Assembly: GCA_009823395.1 (NCBI GenBank)
Contig: CM020505.1
Coordinates: 8,120,129-8,184,128 of the forward strand
DNA length: 64,000 nt
Source: Thamnaconus septentrionalis
Taxonomy: Eukaryota; Chordata; Actinopteri; Tetraodontiformes; Monacanthidae
Direction: 5' to 3'
The notes beneath the pieces were generated by a model. That model had not been told where the DNA came from, searched no databases, and worked only from the letters and a program-made list of their open reading frames with translations. This document shows, one piece after another, positions 18,231-34,924 of the stretch. The translations under genes and the position numbers were made by a program. Numbering within the stretch: the first letter of the stretch is position 1; the number at the start of each line of letters is the position of its first letter.

Positions 18231-19102
18231 CATGTATATATACACACATAGATCTGTTTTATCGGGGGCATTCAGGAAGGAACTCACACATCCCTAAAAC
18301 CTGTCAGACTTTGGGAAAAAAACACAACAACAAAACACCTGTCTCTGTCGGTGGGTTAAAGCTCTATCAGCAGAGGATTGTGTGCGACTTAAACAAACTT
18401 GAAAGGGTAATAAAGCTTTAAGGTTCAGACACAACATCACTGTTGAGCTCTAAGAAACTCTGTTCCACCGCGCCAGTCTACGTCTGATAAACATTGGACC
18501 ACTGACATGTGGCAACAGTATGGTTCATAATTTTACCGATTTGACGGTAAATAAAGCATTGCATTATTTTTAATTTGTTTTAATGCAAATTTAAAATTTT
18601 AACTTTTATTGCAGAGTTTGGACTTACCACACAAGAAAGCCAGAGAGTTGGGTGCACTCATCAGTGCTATGAGATCTGAGATCAGAATTCTACAGGGGTT
18701 TTACAGGGTTTTTGTCTTGTTGACTTAGTGGATCACAGTGCTGGGTGACCTCAACCCTCGGCCTTCAGGCTCCTGCGTCTTTACCCTCTTTGGTGGAGAG
18801 TTTGGAGTTGGAGGTTGCAGCTATCCAAGATGCAGATTTTTCACACATAGTTTGAGTTCTCCTTCAAAAAAATAAACAAGTTCCGCTCAGTGTTTGTCAC
18901 ACAGACTTGACGACACGCTCTGGCAAAGCACTGAGCTTGTTTAGATGTGGTGCAAGAGTTTCTCTGCTATCTTGGATAAAAGAATGAGGAGGAGGAACCA
19001 CAAATAACAAAGACGCAGTCAGCTTCCCTCCCTTTTAAAACCAAACAGTGAACGCACTGGAAATATTTTTCTCCAGCAGTTTCCTCCTTTCTACTGCTGC
19101 AG
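18101..19102 (+). other. intron
   Basis: A 1.0-kb intron dominated at its 5' end by the microsatellite at 18107-18250. Nothing else recognised. Confidence 0.85.
18107..18250. repeat. TA/TG-rich compound microsatellite
   Basis: Alternating purine-pyrimidine sequence (TATATA, TGTGTG, TACATA blocks) starting six bases after the exon's donor GT. Confidence 0.9.
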
Positions 19103-19288
19103 CGATCTCATGTGGAACGCCTCACTCTGTTGGCAACGGAAGCTTCCACACCAACCAGTACACGGTTGGCAGTCAGGTCACCTACCACTGCGACCAGGGT
19201 TACCACCTTGACCCCGGTGTTCCGGCGACTGCAGTGTGCTTGGAGGACGGGAGCTGGAGCAACGCGGCCTCGACACCCAGATGTCTCT
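19103..19288 (+). CDS. csmd1: csmd1 exon: Sushi 15
   Basis: The exon covers residues 411-473. It reads AISCGTPHSVGNGSFHTNQY, YHCDQGYHLDP, AVCLEDGSWSN and TPRCL. A complete four-cysteine Sushi in a single phase-1 exon. The donor is ctct|gtcagt. It joins to Ser-Ile-His-Cys of the next exon. Confidence 0.95.
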
Positions 19289-19544
19289 GTCAGTATTCTT
19301 CCTTTCATCGCTGTTTTCTTCTCAATGGTTCTGTGGCAGTCTTGTCTTGATAACGGCTAAAGGCAACTATTCATACTGTGAAACCAAGAGAGAGATGAGT
19401 GAGCGGCTTTGGTGTGATGCCTGGTACTGGCTTGCAAAGAGAGTGACTTTTCTTACATGCTTAATTATTGATTTTCAAGACCTATGTTGTGTTGTAGATG
19501 TCAATAACAAGCCCATTACAAATGGATTACATTCTGTTTTCCAG

Positions 19545-19742
19545 CCATCCACTGTTCCAACATCGAGGGAATGTTGTCGGAGCACATGACCTACCGCCTG
19601 CTGCACGGAAGCCTGGGCGAGTTCGGCTCTCTGGTGATGCTGGAGTGCTCCACTGGCTTCTATCTCGGCATGGGCCATCGGACGCTTCGCTGCCTCGCCA
19701 ACGGGACCTGGGAGGGCTCAGATGACCTCGCCTCATGCAAAA
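19545..19742 (+). CDS. csmd1: csmd1 exon: Sushi 16
   Basis: The exon covers residues 473-539. It reads SIHCSNIEGMLSEHMTYRLL, LECSTGFYLG, LRCLANGTWEG and LASCK. At 198 bases it is the longest Sushi exon here because of an extended segment between Cys 1 and Cys 2, as in CSMD1. The acceptor is ttccag|cc and the donor aaaa|gtacga. NGT is a sequon. Confidence 0.95.
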
Positions 19743-23119
<3,377 letters not shown>

Positions 23120-23162
23120 TGACAAATTTAACCACCGTTTTCATATGCGTCCTCTCCCACAG

Positions 23163-23336
23163 CCATCACATGCGGCCACCCGGGCAACCCAGGCAACGGG
23201 CGAACCAACGGCAGCGAGTTCAACCTCAATGATGTCGTCAACTTCACCTGCAACAGAGGTTACGTCCTCAGCGGGAGCACTCGTGCTCAGTGCCGACTTA
23301 ATGGACAGTGGAGCAGCCCGCTACCTGTCTGCAAAG
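23163..23336 (+). CDS. csmd1: csmd1 exon: Sushi 19
   Basis: The exon covers residues 655-713. It reads PITCGHPGNPGNGRTNGSEF, NFTCNRGYVLSG, AQCRLNGQWSS and LPVCK. A complete four-cysteine Sushi with sequons NGS and NFT. Phase 1 at both ends, donor aaag|gtcaca. Confidence 0.96.
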
Positions 23337-23911
23337 GTCACAAACATGAGTGTTGCCGCCGCCACCGGCTTATAGTCATCTTCATCTTCATCTTCCTCAC
23401 AAATACTCTGCAGATTGAAGTGCAACAGGATTACATTGTGTTTTTTTTTTGTGTTTTTTTACCTCCTTCCATTTCATTGCTCGTCTGTCCAAAACAACAT
23501 TACTGCCCCTCCTTGCGCTGCCATCTAGCTGAAAGAAAAAAAAAATCGCCACAACAAACACAATTGAGATGTAGCTACAATGTCGCAATAAGACCGCAGC
23601 TGGACAAAAGAATGTCTGCCTGTCCCCTGGATGGTCGCTGTCCGTTGGCTCGGGCCGCTCTCAGCTAAAATATGTCAACTGGAACATCGATTGACGGAAT
23701 TGGCTGCCAGCAGACTGTAAAATCAGAGACTGAGTAATTGTGGCATAAACACACATTTAGCTGCACTGTGTGTGTGTCTGTGTGTGTGTGTGGATGCAAA
23801 CAGCTGGGCTCATGTCCAGGACACTTCTCTTTTCTCTGCTTAACATGCATGGTTGTTCCACTACAAGCCACCCAAGATCCCTCCTGAGTGCAACAGTTAC
23901 GATCTAATATT

Positions 23912-23934
23912 CACACACACACACACACACACAC
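23912..23934. repeat. (CA)n microsatellite
   Basis: Perfect CA dinucleotide run. Confidence 0.9.
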
Positions 23935-24168
23935 GAGCGGCCTGCCGCACATTCATGGGAGCAGATCAATACCATATAGTTGCTCACACGGGTTTTCCAC
24001 TGAAGAGTTTCATCTCCGCTTGCTTGCTCTCCTAGTCGCCCCCCCCACTCCTTTTTTCTCCTCCCCCTCTCTTCCTCCCAGCAGCAGCTGTCAATTATGA
24101 GACTAAAACTTTCTTTGCTCCCAAAGGGTGACACACATACACACACCCGCGCACACACTCGCACATAT

Positions 24169-24192
24169 TCTCTCTCTCTCTCTCTCTCTCAA

Positions 24193-24243
<51 letters not shown>
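24169..24243. repeat. (TC)n(CA)n compound microsatellite
   Basis: A TC run at 24169-24190 is followed by a CA run at about 24198-24243. The long minus-strand frame over it is an artefact of the repeat. Confidence 0.95.
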
Positions 24244-24246
<3 letters not shown>

Positions 24247-24636
24247 CCATGTCCCCCCTGGACCTGAATATACGCAGTGAACGAAAGGACCAAAGGAGAG
24301 AATTCTGGGTAGTGAGCACGTTGTGACAAAGCAGCGGCAAAGGGCTGAAAAGAGGAGCAGGCACAGTCTGAATTTTGGAGAAAAAAAATGATTTAGCCGA
24401 CTTTAGAGCGCCACAAATGCTGCTCGGTTGCCTCGGTTTCATCTGTGACTGACGCCTACCGGCTCCACACAGACGACCGAGTCTGTGTAAAAACAGCGAC
24501 TTGAAGCCCTCGCAGACACCTGGACAACACCGGCCCTTTTCTTGTTGGCATATTGGCAATTGCACAGCAATGTAAAAGCTGTTTAGTTCATTCAATCCAA
24601 TACTGCTGAACTTCTCCCCTGTGGTCTGCTCTGCAG

Positions 24637-24825
24637 TGGTGAACTGTTCGGACCCCGGCCTGGTGGAGAACGGCGTGCGACAGTCCGGCCTGCGTTACCC
24701 AGAAGTCTTCAGCTACGGAGTGACCGTGGCCATCCACTGCAAGCGAGGCTTCTACCTCCTGGGGTCTGCGCTCCTCACATGCCAGCATGACGGCCGGTGG
24801 GACCGCCCCATCCCACACTGCTTAG
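24637..24825 (+). CDS. csmd1: csmd1 exon: Sushi 20
   Basis: The exon covers residues 713-776. It reads VVNCSDPGLVENGVRQSGLR, IHCKRGFYLLGSALLTC and GRWDRPIPHCL. Four cysteines, with Phe in place of Tyr in the usual GY turn and Trp before Cys 4. Acceptor ctgcag|tg, donor ttag|gtacgc, phase 1. Confidence 0.96.
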
Positions 24826-26173
24826 GTACGCCTTAAAGAATCCCGCTTATTTTTAAATGGAAAGTAAATGTGATCAGGTTACACTCGCTCAGAGTTCCGC
24901 CCAAAAATGTCAACAAAGGTTTGTCCTGCTTAAGACAGGCGGGCGACGGGCGGATTCTCTATTTATTTTTCCTTTATATGTGCCAGAGAAAGCCATTTGT
25001 GCTCGCAGAAAGGGCTTGAAGAGCCACCTGGAGGAAGATTGGTTAGGTGGGCGTGTTGGGGAATAGCGGGATGTGAGAGCGAAAGAATAAGAGAGGGCTG
25101 AGAGTAGAAAATAAGGGGAAGTAATCATAAAGGGGGATCGAGCACAGTGGCTTAAAGTTCAGGGCGTTTGTGTTTGTGTTTATGTGCGCGCTGAGAGGGA
25201 GGCGGGCCACGCGGGCCAATAGGCGTTCTCGTCAGAGTCGCGCCGTGGCTGATAGAAAAGCGAGATTAAACCGGGTGGGGGTGGGGGAGGGAGTGAGAGA
25301 ATTAGGGCGAGAAACACAGAGAGGCATTCAGGATGAAAACCCCGTCGCAGGGGGCCAGAGATGAGGGATCGGGGGCAGACAGCGGTGAGGCGGCGTCTGT
25401 CTGCAGGGCCAGGGTGCGTTCAGCATTACATTCCAGACACAAGGTCTTATCGGGAAATATTGGGAGGGGGAGGAGGGGGGCCAATAAGGTGCACAGAGGC
25501 AATGGGGTGAAATCACTTTTTTTTTTTTTTTTTGAGGGGTTGGGGAGATCAGAGAAATAGAAAATCGAGAGAAGATTCATATCTGTGTCCTCCACCAACC
25601 CCTCCGTCGTCTGTAGAACGTGAATTTTTCCCCCAAATTGAAGGAAAAATAGAATTTCGACATCGGTTGGTTCGACAGCGTGAAACAGGTTCTGCACGGC
25701 GGAGATGGGGAGAGACGGGAGGATTCCATTTAAACTGTGTTATTGGTTCGCCGCGCGTCTGTTTCCAAGTCGTTAAGCCGAGGTCAAGAATCCGGGTCAA
25801 TCCGGACAATCAGTCCCAAATTTGCGTACGCGGTGGCTAAAGCGCAGCATTAAATAACACAATTTTCCAGATGAACCTGCGATCATAAGTAATTTTGTAG
25901 TTTCTCTGCCATAAACAGCAGTCCAGCAATTTGCAAGATTTGCTTCACAGTCCTCGTTGTGGCGTGCAGATCTTTGTTTTGCTCGTATACAAAAACAACA
26001 GATTTTGCTTTCATCGCTCCTCCGCTCCTCCGCTCCCCCACTCGCTGTCACCTTCGCCGCCTCGCCGCCTCCCGCGGTGACCCAGCTGCACCATCCAAAG
26101 CAGACCTGCAGCGGGAGCCGATCACTAATACCTCCCCCCGTGTCTGCGTCCCAATCTGTCGTCGTCTCCGCAG
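24826..26173 (+). other. intron, purine-rich in part
   Basis: A 1.3-kb intron. The coding strand is G/A-rich from about 25040 to 25560 and includes a T run at about 25518-25533. Antisense open frames here reflect composition. No exon recognised. Confidence 0.8.
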
Positions 26174-26350
26174 CCATCTCCTGCGGCGACCCCGGCGTAC
26201 CCCCCAACGCAGTGCTGTCGGGAGCCCGCAGCTTGACGTTCGCCTCGGTGATCCAGTACTCCTGCCTGCCTGGAGGGGTGCTGGTGGGCAACGGCAGCCG
26301 CCACTGTCAGGAAGACGGCACGTGGAGCGGAGCCCCGCCGTACTGCACCG
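26174..26350 (+). CDS. csmd1: csmd1 exon: Sushi 21
   Basis: The exon covers residues 776-835. It reads [37 protein letters not shown] and GTWSGAPPYCT. All four cysteines and the Trp are kept, but the aromatic residue of the PGY turn is Gly (PGG). The CSMD1 sequence I recall is also irregular at this point. The exon is notably GC-rich. Confidence 0.95.
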
Positions 26351-26843
26351 GTAAGCGCCGCCGCGGTCGGCGGGGCAGCGCCGTGTTTCTGCTTCTCAAG
26401 GCAAATTCCCGCAGAGACACTCAGTGGAATGTGAAGTTGAAACATAAAATAAATACTCTTACTGTTGTGTTCCAAATAAATCATCAGCTTTGGTGTGTGC
26501 CCAGTGTGTTGAGCTGGAAGTAGTGCAGCCAAACTGAACTTTGGTGTTGTTTCCATACAGGGATGAAGCCTTTTAAAGGTCCTGGGTGTCAGATTTTTAA
26601 GGAAGCCCACCTGACAGCACATTTCGTATTTAGGCCACTGTCAGCCAGCTAACTTAAAAAATGGTGGCGCAAGATAACCGCAAACTAGGAGCGAGATGCT
26701 TGCTCTGTGTATATTCTTACATATATATGACTAACTGTTCTGGGTAGTAAAGCCAAATTACTTTTGTTGTACTGTGAGTATACACTTTTATTAATGTATT
26801 TATGGGCAGAATGTTAAGCTTTTACTAATATAAAAAAAACATT

Positions 26844-26930
26844 ATTCCAATTCAGGGTCACGGGGTTCTGCTGGAGCCTATCCCAGCTGTCTTAGGGCGA
26901 AGGCAGGGTGACACCCTGGACAAGTCACAT
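26844..26930. repeat. Fragment of a teleost interspersed repeat
   Basis: The stretch with GGAGCCTATCCCAGCTGTC and GGGTGACACCCTGGACA resembles a highly repeated fish retroelement tail that I know from other genomes. The family assignment is from memory and uncertain. Confidence 0.55.
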
Positions 26931-27643
26931 CACAAAGTTATAAGCAACAATTTTCACTAACTTTTTGTAGATTACAATTTGGTTTTCTTGTATTTAAAGA
27001 CTGGAATACAAATGTTCTTCAGGTGGCCCAAAGCCTTGGCTGCCTTACAAGGCTGTACAAGGTTGAATTTTTCATCATTATTTTGGCACAATGGTATAAA
27101 AGCAACATTTACGTAGCGTGTGTAAATGTTTTTTGGAATCGGAGCCTTATTTGAATGCTGCAATACTGTGACTTTTCAAAGTGCTTTGCAGCTCAAGAAA
27201 AAAAAATAATAATAATGTGAGGCACAGATTTACCGTTCACCCTCCCAACTATTCAGCACTGGTTTCAGCTGCAGGGGGAGGGAACAAGCTGGGGAAGACA
27301 GTTTGATTTACGCGTCTGCTTCCAAGTGCCGCTTTGCCAACGCGGATCCCTCAGCGTTAACAACCGAGCGTCTTCGAACCCAGCGTCGACCGTTTCAGCA
27401 GCTGCCATGCGATACGTTTCCTCTGTTGGTGCCCCGCAACTGAATGCTCAGCAGGGCGAAATCCATCTCGCAGCCTACAAACTCATTGAGATGCAAAGGG
27501 AGGCACTTTGGAATCTGTACCGTTTATCCCCACCAATGGAATTAAGCTCCGAAAATTGTGTCACGCTCAGTGCTTTTACTGCTCCAACAGTTTGATGTAC
27601 CCTAAGTACGAAGCACTGTTCTCTGAGGTTTGTGTCAGAACGT

Positions 27644-27663
27644 CTGTGTGTGTGTGTGTGTGT
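27644..27663. repeat. (TG)n microsatellite
   Basis: About ten TG units. Confidence 0.9.
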
Positions 27664-27997
27664 ACCTGTGCATAAAAAGTGAAATGCTTTGGTTATTAAT
27701 CTCTCTGACTGCACTTGTGTATTTTTAGCAGTGGTGAACCCCTGCGTGTTACCGCTGATCTACATAAAGTCACCAGAGGAGACTAACAGACCCCCCAGCC
27801 CTTCGCTCTCTCCTCGTTTGTTTTCCTTGCAATATGTGTTTAGACCGTGTGGATTTTCCGAGCATGTGCTCCTTGAAGTTCCACTCCAAACGGAGCCTCT
27901 CTCATCAGGAACGTGTCGTTAATTGCCACACCGGTGTGACTAGTGGGTGTCTTGCCGCTGCCGGTTTTATGCCATTAACTCTGCGCCTCGTTTTTAA

Positions 27998-28243
<246 letters not shown>

Positions 28244-30663
28244 TGAACGAATCAAGGATTCATTCATTCATGTGCGATTAATCGATTTTAAATCAAAGTT
28301 GGATTTATTAGTCAAGAAGATGTTGGAAAATCTTAAAAATCTTAAAATCTTAAAATTGATTTTCCTCTTGCATGCTTCTGGGCTGTGCGTCTGAAGTTTT
28401 TTTTTTTTTTTTTACAAAATGTGAAGGTTTTGCACTTTATTCATTCACACTGTTCAAGATGATAGAAAAACTGATGATGAAAAAGTGATGTTTGTTGAAA
28501 GATAGTATTTACAGTATCTTTCAGTTGCACTTTTTTCCCAATAGGGAAATATGTTTGCTATTTTTCTTCAAAAATAAAGCTAAAATATTTGAAATAATTT
28601 GTTCCACACAGTTTTACCAAAAGAATCAAAATCAAAAATCAAGTTTTCAGAGAAAAAAATCTGGATTTTATTTTTGTCCAAAATCGCCAGCCCGAAACGA
28701 AACATAAGTCATGACATTATCCAGACATGTTTAGTTGGACTGAACTGGGCATTGGACGTCGTTAACCTGGCAAGCCAGATGGACATTTCTTAGATTCCTT
28801 GGATTTATGGTATTCGCCCTTCTGGTAACGAGCCCAGTGGAAGCATTTGTGAAAGAGAAGAAACACTTGGACGGTGATTGGACAAACCTTCTGTCCATCA
28901 CATTCCAAGTGGACTGCCGGCGCAATCTGCCGCAGCTAGTTAGCTAAAGTTCACACACTGTAGTACCACATCACTGACTGCAGCCAGTTGCTATTGACAC
29001 AAGTTTTATTAAACTCCAAAAAATAAAGAAAGAAATAAAGAAATAAACAGTTGGGAGTAAAACAGAACCATGTTTTCCATGAAAAGACTTTCTGTGCTGT
29101 TGCTCGTGTGTGAGTTGGTTGTTTTTAATGGAATTATGCCATAGAATTCTTAATGCTGGTCTATTCAGTAATATCTGTCCTCACAGTCACTTTCTGTTTT
29201 TTCTTTGTATTCCTCTGGAGATTTTATGTCCAGGTGAAAGAATTTGCTCCCCGTTTTGTTGATATCAAAAAAGCTGATTGGTTTTGGAATTCAATTCACT
29301 TTTTGGGGCAGATAGTAAACACCATCAATGGGAGGCTGGCAAGATGGATGATTGTCTTAGAAACAAGTATTTCAAAGTGTGAGAAGTTATATTATGTGAA
29401 TTCTCTTTTTGCCTTTTTTTCCACTGAAATAAAGTTTAAATCAGACAACATAACCTTCACTGAGGTTTCTCTTTAGAAAACATACTTTTGACACCAAGTT
29501 GTCTTAGTGGATGGGTTCCACAGAGTCCCAACCCAGATTCTATGAAACAGTGCTGTGTAAATAAATGTTGCAACAGAAAGTACCTGTACTCAGTTGTGCA
29601 GAGTGCTCACAATCGTCAAGCCAACTGGGTCTTGGAAGTAAGACACACTCCAGATCACAAAGTAGAAGTACATCCTCAATATCAACTGTTTCATATCTCT
29701 TTTCATAAACACAGAAGGTAATAGACAACAAAGTTTAGTTAAAGTTCTCTCAAGCGTCACACCGAGGGTATAAATGAGTTTATTCAAGTATATACCAAAC
29801 AAATTCTGTATGTTTTGTGATGGCAGACAGCTTGTCTTCTTTGTTGGTTTTCCTAAGCCAGTAGAGTAAATGGAGTAATGGCTCGTGAGTGACAGGAAGA
29901 CTGCGGCAGCAAACTCATCCGCTGTCTTGAAATGTCGGGTTTGCAAACCGGCAGCATACCAACTCCCTCCTGAAGATAGGAGGCCAACAATCAACAAGCG
30001 CACGATCAAAATTGCACCCTGGGATTGCCCCTGAGATCAGATACGGCCAAGTGGGACAGCCAGGATGACAACTTTGCCTTAATCTCGGTGGAAAGAGAGT
30101 GGCAGTTCTCCTGATACTGAGAGGGAAGCTTGCCGGACCGTTTAGGGGAAGATGGTGGCTGGCCGGCAAAGCATGTAGATCGTAGCTGTCTGAAAGGAAA
30201 TTAGAAAGATTTGAGTGTTTGTAAACACGTTTGCATGTTTATGTCTGTGTGGCCCAGATACAAAGAGTTGAAGTGTGTCACCCCTTTACTCACGGAGCCG
30301 GATCTTCCGCTGCACCGTGGTAATAAAGTGTGTCCTATACACAAGCACTTTTCAAAGACGCTCTCCAAGCCCGTGAGACTTTAGGGGGAAATTAAACTAG
30401 GTCCCTGTAGTGCCGAAGCAACACTGGCATACTAAGCTGCCGCCTGTGTTACCTTCCGTATCCCCTGCTATGTTTGCTCATTAGAATAAGGCGCCGCTGA
30501 TATTAACCCTGCAGTCTGATGCACATTTTAGATTTGGTGAGCTACATTTGCAATTTCTCGTACTAATTTGATTGCTTGCTGTGGCGAAACAACAGATTTG
30601 AAATCGCCTTTATACTAAAGAGAAAATTCAGAAAGCATGAGCGTCACCGGGAATTGTATATGT

Positions 30664-30703
30664 GCATACATACATATATATATATATATACATATATATA
30701 TAC
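30664..30703. repeat. (TA)n-rich tract
   Basis: Alternating TA with short CATA interruptions. Confidence 0.9.
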
Positions 30704-31295
30704 AGCGTCAGTGTTTGTGCAACGTTAATTATATGTCGTCGAGCCCTCTTTCATTAGCCTAATAGCGGTTAAAAGCTGATTTCCACAGGATAAGACATCT
30801 CAATAGATGTGAACAGACGAGAGGAAGTAACACACACACGCACACAAACAAGGACTTTTCCTCAGTGTCTATTGATACAGACCACTAGCTCTCATAGACA
30901 CACATAAAGTTTAGCATGATGTGCACATTTTGATCCGCACAGTAGAGAGGGAGGCTTAAATGGGCTCAAACTAATGAGCCTCATCAATAGCTCTTTGATT
31001 GTGAAGGGCTTTCAGCTGTCACAATCCTACCAGTGAAATGTGCTGTGGTTGATCACTAATTTCTGTCTGATCTGGACAAGTGCTGCGCCAGCAAAGGAGA
31101 TATCAATAAGTCACTAGTTTTGAAAAGAGACAAGTCATTTTGCTGTTGCGTACAGTGCTTGTGCTTTCCGGCCCCGACTGCTTTGTCCGTGAAGGAGACC
31201 GAATACAGCCAATGATTGCCTCATTTATTGTAAAAACACAAAACACACGCAAAAAAACATGATGCTGCTTGGTGTAGCTTAACACAAGGGTACAA

Positions 31296-31686
31296 AAGAG
31301 GATTAAGGCCACAAGAAGAGAAAAAATAATACAGGAAGGAGGTTTTTATATTTAAGTTCTCATTTAAGTTTTAAGTTGAAATTTTGTGAATAAAGTCGAT
31401 GTAAAAAAAAGAAATGTGACTTGAATAAAGAATAAAGTAAAAAACGGAAGTGCTCCACTAGACTTGTGCGCGGAGCCTTTCAACTTCATTCTCAGCATTT
31501 TGCCTTACTTCACATTGACATTGATTGCAAAATTAAAATTTTATTCACGAAATTTCGTCTTTTTTACGTCAACTTTGTTCTTGAAATTTCGACTTTAATC
31601 TCGAAATGTCAACCTTTTTCTCTAATTAGAAACCTGAAAAAAATCTATCTTATTTTTTTTTCTCTTCTTGTTGCCCTAATCCTCTT
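31296..31686. mobile_element. Inverted-repeat MITE, copy 2
   Basis: The left end AAGAGGATTAAGGCCACAAG and the reverse complement of the right end (AAGAGGATTAGGGCAACAAG) agree at 18 of 20 positions. The interior shares the order of motifs of the copy at 4881-5262: TACAGGAAGGAG, TTTTAAGTTGAAATTT, GCTCCACTAGACTTGTGCGC and CTTTAATCTCGAAAT-like repeats. About 390 bp, non-coding. Confidence 0.82.
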
Positions 31687-32146
31687 CTGTGCAAGGGAAA
31701 ACATTCCATGCAATGAGAGTGAAGCGGAGCATATTGAACACCTGTCTGCTCTGTAAGGCCGTGCGCACGCCTAACGCGCCCGTCGTGGTTTTTAACGATG
31801 AGCCGAACGAGGCAGCTCCCCTTGGAGCAGTTAGCGTCTCTTCCCCCTTGCTCAGCAGCACTGCGGCAGTTGGGCTGCAGACGTGTCACCAGCCTGCAGC
31901 GCGTAACGAGGTGGTTGTACATCTGCCACTCAGTGCTGGAAAGCAGTTGAACAACCTTTTGGTTATTAATCAGCCCCACTACCTCAAGGACATATTTGGA
32001 GTTATTTCCATCTGACGCCGGTGATAATCTCATTATTGCAGCCCACAGCTGATCAGCCTTGAGTGACAGTGAAACAGTATTGCTTCCAGTGATGTTATCG
32101 CTGTGATTAATTACCTCCTCCCGTTTAATATTGCTTCACTTCTCAG

Positions 32147-32323
32147 CCGTGTCCTGTGGAAACCCTGGCACACCGGCGCACGGCAGGATTGTGTTCAGCG
32201 ACGGCATCACCTTCGGCAGCTCGGTGGCCTACACGTGCTGGGAGGGCTTCAAAACATCAGGCCTGACCACCAGACACTGTACCACGAACGGGACCTGGAC
32301 CGGACAACCTCCAGATTGCAGCG
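32147..32323 (+). CDS. csmd1: csmd1 exon: Sushi 23
   Basis: The exon covers residues 897-956. It reads AVSCGNPGTPAHGRIVFSDG, YTCWEGFKTSGLTTRHC and GTWTGQPPDCS. A complete Sushi with Phe in the GY turn, phase 1 at both ends, acceptor tctcag|cc, donor agcg|gtaggg. NGT is a sequon. Confidence 0.96.
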
Positions 32324-33147
<824 letters not shown>

Positions 33148-34885
33148 TGAATGAATTACTTATTATGTTGGGTTTTTTGTTGTTCTATTAAAAGCATCTA
33201 TAATTTGGCTCAGGAAACTGCTGCACTGCTGTAAAGCCAGAGGCAGGATATTGTAACCTTGTTTTTGTAAAAGGACGGCCTTCCCATTCATCACAGATTC
33301 ACCACCACTGGAATTCAGATGCATCTGTATGTTGTATTTGTATTACAAACCTCTTAGATTTAAAATAGATGGATGACACTGATAGAGGTCTGCATCAATA
33401 AGTAGCATATGTCAGGAGTTGATACTGAGTAAAGTGTCATCATTCACAAGTGAATTTCTGTGTGTGCGTTTGGCAAGGAGAGAGGGGCGAGTCTTTAAGT
33501 TGTGGACTGCAGTTGAAAACCACAAAGAAGTGGTGGAGATGGTTTTCAGGTCTCGATCTGGCTCTGCATCTTTGTCTAACAGGGTGGTTGCTGCTAAAAA
33601 AAGAACCTCGTGAACAACCGACAAGGCGGCAATTTTTCCGTGTGAGCTGCCACGTTTAAGCAGCAGTTTGTGTCTTTAACTGTGCATTATGAGGAGGGCA
33701 AGGGGAGAGAAGCTCCTTAAAATAACAAAGTGTAAAATTATGATTTTTATTTCCCTCAAGCCCTGTATGCTTTTGCGAAAAACAGAGGGGGAAATAAAAA
33801 AGAATGCATTAAATCACAATGAGTCACGCCTTCACAAGCGGCCATATTTAGAGTTTAGACTGTGATACTCAACAACGGCAAAAGGGAATGTTTCCTGAGA
33901 TCCTCCCTGCCGCTTTTTCCCACAAAGAGAAAATCTCCTGCTGGCTCCTACAGTTGCAGAGGCTTTGAACTGAGATGAAAAAAGAAAAAGGAAAAAAAAA
34001 AAAACTTAGAGAGCCAGCAAGAAGGCTACTGAGGGGGAACCTGAGACAGATGCAAAGAAAGGAAACAGCAGAAAAGTAGAAGATCCTGCAGGTGATAGAG
34101 AACGAAACTCAGGCTGGAAGCTGCGAGACAATTAGAAGGAAAAGGGAAGGACGGAGAGATGCTGTTATCAAATTGCTGCCAGTTTTCCTCCTGCTGCTGC
34201 GCCTCCTGTCGCGCATCCTTTGTCTTTCCCTCCATCTCACCTCTGCCGGGTTTCTCCCGTTTTGGTTGCTCTTCTGCTTGGCCCGCATTTCTGTTCCATT
34301 TTCCCACCGCCCCTCTCCATTTCCTGCCACTTCAAACAATCCGCCGCTCTCCCTGTGATCTTCCTCCTGAACAACAGCTTCTTCTCACGCACGTGGCAAC
34401 ATGTTGAGCAGAAGAGTTGAGAGCCAAGACTGGTGAAAAGGAATCAACTGGAGAGGTTGGGGGGGAGGGGCCGATTGTGCACCAAGGAAGAGGCTGTATA
34501 GGAGGGAAGAAAAGAAAGAAAGGGGGAAGTGAAGACGGGAGATGAACTGTTTGATGAAGAGTAGCAGGGGAAAGCAGTGTAGGCAGGGGTGACGCAGAGA
34601 GATGCTTGAAACGGCAAAGCAGATGGTTAAAACAAAAGGTGAAGTGGAAAAAAGGCGGCGGGTCGATGAATGAAGGGGGGCAGGGGGTGTTGAGAATGCG
34701 ATGAGCCATCAGAGCGGTGCTACAGGAGGTAAGTGGCAATGCGGCGAGTGGGAGAGGAAGAAACAGCGAGAGGCGAATCAATACCTGCCCCCAAACCTGT
34801 AAACACGCAGCGAGAAAAGGGTTTAAGCTCATAAAATGTGTTGGCTGGGCGAACTGAGCCAGGAGAGATCTGCCTACGAGACCAT

Positions 34886-34924
34886 GGGAGGGCGGGGGAG
34901 GTGGGGGAGGCGGGGGTGGGGGGG
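34886..34924 (+). repeat. G-rich tract, strong G-quadruplex motif
   Basis: Runs of three to seven G separated by one to three bases (GGG-AGG-C-GGGGG-AGGT-GGGGG-AGGC-GGGGG-T-GGGGGGG) lie on the transcribed gene's coding strand. Confidence 0.85.

Larger units (their letters stand above)
23337..24636 (+). other. intron rich in microsatellites
   Basis: A 1.3-kb intron with TG, CA and TC/CA tracts (about 23768-23792, 23912-23934 and 24169-24243). No exon or RNA recognised. Confidence 0.85.

Noticed and set aside
24095..24595. 166-residue minus-strand open frame
   Set aside because: It runs through the TC/CA microsatellite and has no domain features.
25797..26622. Two minus-strand open frames of about 165 residues
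   Set aside because: They are antisense to the GC-rich Sushi 21 exon and its flanks, shadows of the real exon.
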